Shown piece after piece: positions 51,307 to 57,497 of a stretch of DNA of 57,497 nucleotides (the stretch's first letter is position 1; each line of letters opens with the position of its first letter). The notes beneath the pieces were generated by a model, which saw only the letters and a list, made by a program, of their open reading frames with translations, was not told the DNA's origin and ran no database searches. The stretch spans positions 1-57,497 of IMG/VR virus record IMGVR_UViG_3300020182_000040. One strand, written 5' to 3'. The position numbers and the translations under genes were made by a program. The DNA comes from a virus.

Positions 51307-52404
51307 TTAATTACTGTGGTTTTCTCGATACCACGCATCATATGCTTTAAGTACATTTAATTCTTTTAACAATTGGTCTGCAACTTCTCCATTACCATAT
51401 TTAATTAAGGTACTGTATTGGGCATTCATTGAACTGATGTTTGTATCGGAAAGTGGCCATCCAGTAATATAAGAAAACTCTTCCTTTTGTAAGAGTTCTT
51501 CAATGCTTGCTTCAGTAAATGTTTCATCACCAATAACATATTTAAACGGAGGCTGTGGGTTATTTGCTTCTTCCTCTTTTGCATCTGCTTTCTTTTCAGC
51601 ATTGTCCATTTTTTGAGCCGATTTTAAAAGCGGTCGAGCAATATTGCCAAGTTGCTTAATTGGACCGCTATTAGAAATACCAAGTTGACCTGCAAGTTTT
51701 AATACTGTCGCAACTGTTACTAAAAAGTCATTAATAACCTCTTTAATTTGACCGGTACTTACTTTTAGGTCTAGCGCCATTTTTGCAAAGTTAGGAACTC
51801 CAATACCTATCGTACCTGGAAGAACTGAACTTGCAATTGCTTGAGTTGCTATAATCGGAAGTTTAATTGCTATTTCTTTTGCCTTTCCAAGAGATGCTTT
51901 TAAGTCTTTATATTTTCCTTCGAGTGCCTCTTTTCCAGCACCATTCATATAGTAATCTTTTAAACTATCAATTTCAACCTTAAAGTCAGCATCTGCAATT
52001 TGAGGATTTTGTCTTTTAATTTCATTCATTCCAACTTTAGTTGCAATAAAAATACCGACGACATCTTCATATGAAGGTAAACCATCTCCACCTTTATTTA
52101 GAAAAGAATCAAGTGCTGCGCTTAAATTAGATCCTGGGGGAAATGGACTTGGTGGTGAAGCAGTTGCAGTAGAACCTGGGTTTCCACCAGTACCTGTTGG
52201 TGTTCCAGTACCTGCCGGTGTTCCAGTACCTGCCGGTGTTCCAGAGCCGCCTGGAGTTCCAGAGCCGCCTGGAGTTCCGGTTGGAGTTGGTATTCCTCCA
52301 CCGCCACCGAATGAAGGCGTAGAAGGTGCTCCGGTCGGTGCTCCACTATTCCCATCGTTAAGTGTACCTACCCCTGTATCATCTCCTGTTTTTTGATCTG
52401 CCAT
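51307..52404 (-). CDS. Baseplate-associated protein with Gly/Pro/Thr repeats
   Basis: A 365-aa protein. I chose the ATG at 52404, one nt after the gp5-like stop, because an earlier in-frame ATG (52455) would add 17 unlike residues inside gp5. The N-terminal 90 residues are low complexity, with five hexapeptide repeats at 43-72 (GTPGGS twice, GTPAGT twice, GTPTGT). The rest is helical, with a hydrophobic segment around 170-205 (IAIKLPIIATQAIASSVLPG) and a charged region (AEKKADAKEEEA). In T4, small hub proteins are encoded near gp5 and gp27; I cannot assign this one. Confidence 0.72.
   Translation of the reverse strand: MADQKTGDDTGVGTLNDGNSGAPTGAPSTPSFGGGGGIPTPTGTPGGSGTPGGSGTPAGTGTPAGTGTPTGTGGNPGSTATASPPSPFPPGSNLSAALDSFLNKGGDGLPSYEDVVGIFIATKVGMNEIKRQNPQIADADFKVEIDSLKDYYMNGAGKEALEGKYKDLKASLGKAKEIAIKLPIIATQAIASSVLPGTIGIGVPNFAKMALDLKVSTGQIKEVINDFLVTVATVLKLAGQLGISNSGPIKQLGNIARPLLKSAQKMDNAEKKADAKEEEANNPQPPFKYVIGDETFTEASIEELLQKEEFSYITGWPLSDTNISSMNAQYSTLIKYGNGEVADQLLKELNVLKAYDAWYRENHSN
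52189..52278 (-). repeat. Five 18-base coding repeats (GTPxGx)
   Basis: A tandem 18-base repeat encoding Gly-Thr-Pro-Gly/Ala/Thr-Gly-Ser/Thr five times. Neighbouring copies are identical in pairs (GGTGTTCCAGTACCTGCC twice and GGAGTTCCAGAGCCGCCT twice on the plus strand), which suggests recent duplications. It encodes a flexible linker. Confidence 0.85.
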
Positions 52405-52405
52405 T

Positions 52406-53113
52406 TTAAGGTGTTGATTTCTGTTTAATTTTACCCTCTCCTGAATTTTGACCAAGTTGACTCTTTAGTGCTTTACCCTGTATTGAAACAGGAGGCAGTG
52501 GAGGCGTTGTTGGTCCTGTTGGTGAAGTGTGTGTATGTGTTGTAATAAAATCAAGCATTTTTTGTAGAAGCTTTGATAGTGTTTCTCCACGAACTGCTGG
52601 TTCAGAATCATCTGTCCCACTTTCAGCAATAAAGATATTGTCTGAATTAATAAAGATCTCTCCTTCTGGACTAAATCTTAACATTGGAGCCTCAGTATTA
52701 GACTCTCCAGATGTTACAACTAATCCGTCTTCAGGTGAGTGGTATATTCTTAAGTTTCTTTCGTCGTCGTAAACGAGTGAAATTACATTTTGAGGAGTTT
52801 CAGAATTCTCAAGTACCTCACTCTTAAGGGCACTATTCTGATCCACCTGGAACCAATACTCTGGGTGGTATATGTTACCATTATCGAAACGAATGGCTAC
52901 AATGTCGCCAACCCTAGGAACTGAGTGTGCACCTACCTGATCACGATTCATTGGAGTTGCCCATGGAATAGCCTCTTCTGGTAAAAGGTCGAATTTACCA
53001 AACACCTTTACCCTACATCTTCCATTTAGAAGAGGATCCTCGTTATTAACTACCTCACCAATCCAGTGAGAGTCTCTAACGTTATCACGATATAACTCTC
53101 TTATGGTCTCCAT
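52406..53113 (-). CDS. 5: Baseplate hub spike, gp5/gpV-like (no lysozyme domain)
   Basis: A 235-aa protein. The N-terminal ~95 residues are the OB-fold of phage spikes (HWIGEVVNNEDPLLNGRCR, then VPRVGDIVAIRFDNGN and YHPEYWFQV). A beta prism-like region follows, with a Gln-Asn-Ser tail. At 192-201 is THTHTSPTGP, with His193 and His195 in the arrangement that binds a metal at the tip of gpV/Mu-type spikes. T4 gp5 has a lysozyme domain inserted; it is absent here, so wall degradation must come from elsewhere. It has a 1-nt overlap with the gene before it. Confidence 0.87.
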   Translation of the reverse strand: METIRELYRDNVRDSHWIGEVVNNEDPLLNGRCRVKVFGKFDLLPEEAIPWATPMNRDQVGAHSVPRVGDIVAIRFDNGNIYHPEYWFQVDQNSALKSEVLENSETPQNVISLVYDDERNLRIYHSPEDGLVVTSGESNTEAPMLRFSPEGEIFINSDNIFIAESGTDDSEPAVRGETLSKLLQKMLDFITTHTHTSPTGPTTPPLPPVSIQGKALKSQLGQNSGEGKIKQKSTP

Positions 53114-54261
53114 TATTTATGTACGTTTTGGTTGATTGGACCTTCGTTATCTGTTACGTTTGAATTAATATACACGTTTTCTGGAGTTAGATCTTCAGAA
53201 TCTTGAGCTACTTCTCCATAAACGTTTCCTCTTGGTGATTCATTTTTTTGAGGAACTTTATCGTGCACCTCTCCAAGATTACCGTCTCCGGTATTTCCAG
53301 AGCTAGTAGTATTAACTCCATTCAGGATGTTTGCAATACCATTAACTGATCCAGCATTAAATGCGTCTTGAATAGTTGATGCTAAATTTATGCCATGTAC
53401 ATTTCCAAGAAGTGCTCTTGCTTGTAGACTTTCAGAAACTCTATCAATTGCTCCACTTGTAATTCGGTCTAACTTTTCTTTTGCAATATCTCCAAGCATT
53501 TCTCCCAAAGTTCTATTAGCATTCGGTATTGAATTGTTACCGTATTCCCCAATATATGAAACATTTTCGTAAAAGATTTTAATAGTTGGAGCTGCAACTT
53601 CGCTAGGACTTCTTGAAAGATCAGCAAATATATTACTCGTAGAGTCAATATCCCATGTACAATAATTTAATTCAATTTGAAAGAATGGTTTAGCACTTTT
53701 AACGCTATTGTCATTACTAACAACATTGTTTCCTCCAGCCTCTTGAAGCGCGCTAAACGCCTTTGAAGCTGAAGATGTAGAAAAGTCTCTAACTTCTGAA
53801 ACCCAAACCCACATTCTAAAACGTCTTAAGTTCTTTGGAATAACTTCAACCCATCTATTAAAGTCATATGCTGCCTTTTTGTATAGATCGATCATACCAG
53901 AAACCGTAAGTTCTACAGTCTCTAAACAACTTATCTCAATCGCAGGTTTATCAGCTCCCCACCATGGTTCTTCCATGTTACCATATTGTCGAGTAGTATC
54001 AATTCCAGAAACACTTTGCCAAAACCAAGGAAGTTCAGAATTAATTCTTTGTAAAATCTTTTTAAAGTTCGCAAGAGCCTCCGCTTTTTCAGCATCTTTA
54101 ACTACATTTTTTAAGTAATTCTCTGCCTCTCCATTAAATAGAGGAGACTCTTCACTAAAGTAGTCAAACATAAAGAAAAACGTCAAGAATGTAGGATCCT
54201 CCGCTAATTTGCTATAGCGAAAGCCCTTTCTAAAGTCTAATGTCGTCTTGAAGTCTTGCAT
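53113..54261 (-). CDS. Probable baseplate/tube-like structural protein
   Basis: A 382-aa protein. The middle holds the alternating strands of tube-fold proteins (RFRMWVWVSEVRDF, then FFQIELNYCTWDIDS, then APTIKIFYENVSYIGEYG). The C-terminal ~100 residues are Gly/Asn/Ser-rich and look disordered. It sits between the hub-like gene and the gp5-like spike, so I take it as a hub or tube-initiator component (gp48/gp54 class). No motif is decisive. Confidence 0.6.
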   Translation of the reverse strand: MQDFKTTLDFRKGFRYSKLAEDPTFLTFFFMFDYFSEESPLFNGEAENYLKNVVKDAEKAEALANFKKILQRINSELPWFWQSVSGIDTTRQYGNMEEPWWGADKPAIEISCLETVELTVSGMIDLYKKAAYDFNRWVEVIPKNLRRFRMWVWVSEVRDFSTSSASKAFSALQEAGGNNVVSNDNSVKSAKPFFQIELNYCTWDIDSTSNIFADLSRSPSEVAAPTIKIFYENVSYIGEYGNNSIPNANRTLGEMLGDIAKEKLDRITSGAIDRVSESLQARALLGNVHGINLASTIQDAFNAGSVNGIANILNGVNTTSSGNTGDGNLGEVHDKVPQKNESPRGNVYGEVAQDSEDLTPENVYINSNVTDNEGPINQNVHK

Positions 54262-54268
54262 AATTTAA

Positions 54269-55768
54269 TTATTTATTCCCTTTAACCGCGTTTAGTCTAG
54301 CCGGCCAATCTCTTCTTATAAGAGTAACTCGTTGAAAGAATTTACCAAGTCTCTTTTTATAAATTAACTCTATTGATTCTACTATATAATATCCTGAAGC
54401 AAATTGATCTAATACTTGATCTGGGTTTTCTTCGCCTTTAGGAACATCAATTGCTGAATCTGTAAATCCTTGCTTTTCTTTTTCTTTTTCCAACTCAAGC
54501 GCAGGTTTTATACTTTCTGAAGTAACATGATAAAGTAGCAAAGGTACTTTTTGAAACCTATATAGTGAAGGATTAAAAGATTCAAGAGTAACAACCATTT
54601 TCATTCTTTGAGTATCGTCGTTATTCATGTTATTATTTAATTGAGCGAACACATAATTAGGGTGTGAATTTCCAATTCCATCGCTACCAACATCCTGTCT
54701 ACCCATATACTTATGTTTCCTAAGCTGTGCATATTCTTCGCTTTCTCTGTTTCCGCGAAGTGGCTCTTGAATATCAAGCAACCTTGAAGGGTCTTGTGTT
54801 AGTGTACTTAATTCAAATTCATCAAGTTTTTCATCTGAATTATCATCATATACTTGAACATCTCTAAAATGACCATGTACTTCTGTTACCGCTTGTGATG
54901 AATTAACTATCTCAAATTTATTTACATATTGATTTGTTGCCTTAAAGTTAACTTTATTAGTTAAAAATAATCGAGTTGGGTTTGAGTCAATGTCTTCTGG
55001 CGCAAATGATTCTTCTCCAATTGAAACATTTAAAGATGCTAAAGATTCTTCAAAACTATCAAGCGGTGGATTTTCTGAATTAAAAATAGAATTTACATTA
55101 ACAAAATTTAGATAATAATAATGGTCAATAAAATGAGTCTGGAAAGAGTCATCATTAATATATGAAGTTGAGACAATATTATTTATAAAATCAACGTAAT
55201 TTATGTATGGTTGAATTCTTATTTGTGAATCGTCAGTACTTTCAATATTAGAAGCTAGTCCTAGTCCTAATTCTTTTGCTACTTTAGTAATATGCTCTAA
55301 TGAAGTGTTCTCTTCTAAATGTTGACAATTTTCAGCAAAAAATTTAGGTACTTTAACCCTTCCAGTAAGATTAACTACTTTAGGATCTCCCTCTTTTTTT
55401 GGCTCAGCAGTAATGTTTATAATTTCAAAATCAAGATGAATTGACTTAAAAGTGCTTTGATTTTTTGAATTAATAAAAACAGTAAATACATCTCCGTCTC
55501 TAGGAAAAGCATCAACAGTAAACACATTTTTTGAATCTACAATCTTAGCCGAACAGATTGGTATAACTCCAGCGCTTTCAATTGAAAAATTGACAACATC
55601 AATTCTTTCAAAAACATAACCATTTAAAAAAATGACAGGAGAATCAATACCGAAAGTTTTCGTTATTTTATCCTCTTCTCCACTCTCTTCATTTTTTGAA
55701 GGTGTTTCAATTTTTGAAGGCTCAATTGAAGGCTCAATTAAGGCTAATATTTTACTAGATAGATCCAT
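54269..55768 (-). CDS. Probable baseplate hub protein, gp27-like
   Basis: A 499-aa protein. Its strand pattern and place before the spike suggest the gp27/gpD hub torus that carries the gp5 spike: VFERIDVVNFSIESAGVIPIC and later HLDFEIINITAE resemble hub domains, and the C-terminus (GYYIVESIELIYKKRLGKFF) resembles hub tail strands that end in a basic patch. A Ser/Glu-rich acidic start is unusual. T4 gp27 is 391 aa. It lies 6 nt after the LysM gene and 7 nt before the tube-like gene. Confidence 0.6.
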   Translation of the reverse strand: MDLSSKILALIEPSIEPSKIETPSKNEESGEEDKITKTFGIDSPVIFLNGYVFERIDVVNFSIESAGVIPICSAKIVDSKNVFTVDAFPRDGDVFTVFINSKNQSTFKSIHLDFEIINITAEPKKEGDPKVVNLTGRVKVPKFFAENCQHLEENTSLEHITKVAKELGLGLASNIESTDDSQIRIQPYINYVDFINNIVSTSYINDDSFQTHFIDHYYYLNFVNVNSIFNSENPPLDSFEESLASLNVSIGEESFAPEDIDSNPTRLFLTNKVNFKATNQYVNKFEIVNSSQAVTEVHGHFRDVQVYDDNSDEKLDEFELSTLTQDPSRLLDIQEPLRGNRESEEYAQLRKHKYMGRQDVGSDGIGNSHPNYVFAQLNNNMNNDDTQRMKMVVTLESFNPSLYRFQKVPLLLYHVTSESIKPALELEKEKEKQGFTDSAIDVPKGEENPDQVLDQFASGYYIVESIELIYKKRLGKFFQRVTLIRRDWPARLNAVKGNK

Positions 55769-55774
55769 CTATTA

Positions 55775-56329
55775 TTAACTTAAGTTTTGAGTATCTTGAC
55801 TTCTAGTCTCTTTTAAAATTTCATCCACAACAGGGTCACTTTGTGCCTGTTTCCCAAACACAATTTTACCCCTTTCAAATCTATAAGTTTTCTTGCCCAC
55901 TGGTATAACATTTGGCGGCAATAGGTTTTCTTTACCGTATTTCTTTTGTAGAGCTTTAACCCTTTTTTGATCTTTAGTCGTCAATCTTTTTGTATCAATA
56001 AACTGCTGCTTTACTGGGTTTTCTTCAACCTCTTTTGGTCGTTGAAACTTAATTAGTGAAATTTCTTGAGAAGGTACTGATATAATCTGACCCTGTTTAA
56101 TAGAAAAAGGATCAGATATATTGTTATACTTTAAAATAATATCTAGCCCCTCCGTAGTTCCATAGTACTTAAGTGCAACTAGATCTGGTCTTGCCTCTTC
56201 AAACTTAGTGATAGCATGATTTTCTTCAACTAGTTTAGCATTTTCTCTATCACTAAAGATTATAGAAGGAACAGCCATTATAATTTTAACGCCGTCGCTG
56301 ATCTTATTTAATAATGTTTTTAATTCCAT
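55775..56329 (-). CDS. 53: LysM-containing baseplate wedge protein, gp53-like
   Basis: A 184-aa protein (T4 gp53 is 196 aa). A LysM domain is visible at about 46-86 (RPDLVALKYYGTTEGLDII, then KYNNISDP and IKQGQIISVP), the same domain carried by T4 gp53, which links neighbouring wedges. The first 25 residues contain a hydrophobic stretch (GVKIIMAVPSIIF). The C-terminus is basic, then acidic. It lies 5 nt after the tube-initiator-like gene. Confidence 0.82.
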   Translation of the reverse strand: MELKTLLNKISDGVKIIMAVPSIIFSDRENAKLVEENHAITKFEEARPDLVALKYYGTTEGLDIILKYNNISDPFSIKQGQIISVPSQEISLIKFQRPKEVEENPVKQQFIDTKRLTTKDQKRVKALQKKYGKENLLPPNVIPVGKKTYRFERGKIVFGKQAQSDPVVDEILKETRSQDTQNLS

Positions 56330-56334
56330 ATCTA

Positions 56335-57492
56335 TTATCCGTGATTCATATCAGAAGCTCTACGTATCATTTCTTCTGTCATTATTTTCTTACCGTATGC
56401 ATCAACCAATCCTTCGTTAGGACCACCACCTTCTTCAGGTTGTAGATACAGTCTACCTCTTCCAGCATTAAACATGCTCTCAATATCACCCTTATCTCTT
56501 GGTCTACCTGGTTTTAAGGTAATTGTAACTTTTAATTTACTTGGAAAATCTTCATATCCAAGAGGACCTTCAAATTCAAATTGAGCATCTTGCAGTGCTA
56601 AGTTACCTATCACTACCATTGGTGCCATTGGATTACCAATTGTTAAGTGCCAGTTACCAGTAGGATCACCAGTTAGAAATGCTGCAGCAAGAGTTGCACC
56701 TTGAGGACCTCCAAATAATTTCATCAAGCCACCACCAACAACGTTATCAAGAATTTTTGAGTTACCAAATCCTTTTTTAAGATCTTCCCATCCTCCAGAA
56801 AGGGCTCCGGAAAATTGATCTTTTAAACCTGTTAAAAATCCTTGGTAATCTCCACTTTTAAGTTTATTAAGATCACCAAATGGCTTACCAACACTACCGC
56901 TTCCTAGATAACGAGTAGCTCCTCCCCAGAATGGAGCATTACTATATGTTAGTGCCAATATGTTTGACATCGTATCCATAAACGCTGCCTTCGGTGAAGT
57001 GTTTCCGTATCCTCTAATGTCATAATGAAACGTAAGTGTGAAATCTTGTTCAAATTTAATTCCGCGATCCCTAGCTAATACGTCTTTAATTACATTATAT
57101 GGTCCAAATACTTTGTTTGGGTAAGTTTCTTTAGTTGGGTCAAATCCAGCACCTCTTTCTCTAATTAATTGAGATTCTGCTGCACTTCTACCATTTAAAC
57201 CAGCCTCTACTGCTGAAAGTAATGGACTACCGTCAATACTTGAACCAAGTGCACCTCTATTAGATTTAGAAGTTTGAATATCTTGTAATTGAGATTCAAC
57301 ATCCTTCCAGTTATAACCCACCTTAAACTTTAAAATTTCTTTAAGATCGTTTCCAAGCGCAGGTGACATCCAAGTAATAGCCCTTGCAAGATCAGGCTGG
57401 TGTGATTCCACCGGCTTACCGGTTTTATCAAATATTTTTGGGCTAATAATATCGTCTTGTACTGGATATGGAAACCTTCTTAGAGTTAGCAT
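56335..57492 (-). CDS. Probable tail tube initiator/cap-like baseplate protein
   Basis: A 385-aa protein whose ATG is at 57492, almost at the window edge. The middle is Gly-rich with helices (KAAFMDTMSNILALTYS, then APFWGGATRYLGSGSVG). The C-terminal strands (PMVVIGNLALQDAQFEFEG, then FPSKLKVTITLKPGRPRDKG) look like tail-tube folds of gp48/gp54. It opens the baseplate part of the window, upstream of gp53-like. The role is tentative. No promoter can be judged so close to the edge. Confidence 0.55.
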   Translation of the reverse strand: MLTLRRFPYPVQDDIISPKIFDKTGKPVESHQPDLARAITWMSPALGNDLKEILKFKVGYNWKDVESQLQDIQTSKSNRGALGSSIDGSPLLSAVEAGLNGRSAAESQLIRERGAGFDPTKETYPNKVFGPYNVIKDVLARDRGIKFEQDFTLTFHYDIRGYGNTSPKAAFMDTMSNILALTYSNAPFWGGATRYLGSGSVGKPFGDLNKLKSGDYQGFLTGLKDQFSGALSGGWEDLKKGFGNSKILDNVVGGGLMKLFGGPQGATLAAAFLTGDPTGNWHLTIGNPMAPMVVIGNLALQDAQFEFEGPLGYEDFPSKLKVTITLKPGRPRDKGDIESMFNAGRGRLYLQPEEGGGPNEGLVDAYGKKIMTEEMIRRASDMNHG

Positions 57493-57497
57493 ATAAT

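Noticed and set aside
52405-52455. Longer start for the Gly/Pro/Thr-repeat protein (17 extra residues)
   Set aside because: The extra part lies within the gp5-like gene in another frame, while the ATG at 52404 falls 1 nt after its stop, matching the spacing of neighbouring genes.
1-57497. CRISPR arrays, insertion sequences and attachment sites
   Set aside because: No regularly spaced direct repeats with unique spacers, no transposase or integrase motif and no terminal inverted repeats were seen. The only short tandem repeats are coding (GTS and GTPxGx).

Overview
The window is part of the genome of a large tailed phage with a contractile tail, distantly related to T4. Three things support this. 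There is a T4-type replication and recombination set: gp41 helicase, UvsX, gp43 polymerase, gp45 clamp, gp61 primase, gp32, UvsY and UvsW. There is a class I ribonucleotide reductase pair. And there are contractile-tail baseplate genes: gp25, gp6, gp53, a gp5-like spike and a probable gp27-type hub. The DNA is AT-rich, and nearly every start codon follows an A/T-rich leader without a GGAGG-type ribosome-binding site. That is typical of Bacteroidota and their phages, so a flavobacterial (probably aquatic) host is the best inference, but no host gene is present to prove it.

Every gene I accept lies on the minus strand, so the transcription order runs from high to low coordinates. (1) 57.5-45 kb: tail and baseplate genes (tube-initiator-like protein, LysM gp53-like, hub, gp5-like spike, gp25, gp6). 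Interspersed are a ribosomal-protein-S1-like protein and an amidoligase-like enzyme with a beta-helix tail. (2) 45-24 kb: large baseplate-periphery and fibre proteins (909, 647, 1212 and 2296 aa and a collagen-like fibre), a spanin-like membrane protein and small tail proteins. (3) 24-18.5 kb: a small putative internal protein, a RuvC-like resolvase, gp32, gp61 primase, a small protein, UvsY and UvsW. (4) 18.5-9.7 kb: eight genes, most carrying a short N-terminal or internal peptide of the form MKHVKLFEQFLNE. This resembles the capsid-targeting sequence of T4 internal head proteins, including possible L/I-x-E cleavage sites. The group includes two nucleotidyl-transferase (ligase-like) proteins, one of them fused to an NMN-adenylyltransferase-like domain. 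(5) 9.5-0 kb: the N-terminal half of DNA polymerase, NrdB, NrdA, sliding clamp, C-terminal half of DNA polymerase, two tiny genes, UvsX, gp41 helicase and the start of one more gene.

The most notable points follow. The cargo-like cluster suggests the phage packs and injects enzymes. DNA polymerase is split into two separated genes, with the clamp and nucleotide reductase genes between them. The phage encodes its own S1-like translation factor, and the host group is one that does not rely on Shine-Dalgarno pairing. An amidoligase-like enzyme sits in the tail cluster. Four hairpin terminators and a recurring TATATAAA/TATATACTTA element 20-41 nt upstream of leading genes divide the region into transcription units. 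No tRNA, rRNA, CRISPR array, insertion sequence or plus-strand gene was found. The longest stretch without an accepted gene is 296 bases (22718-23013).
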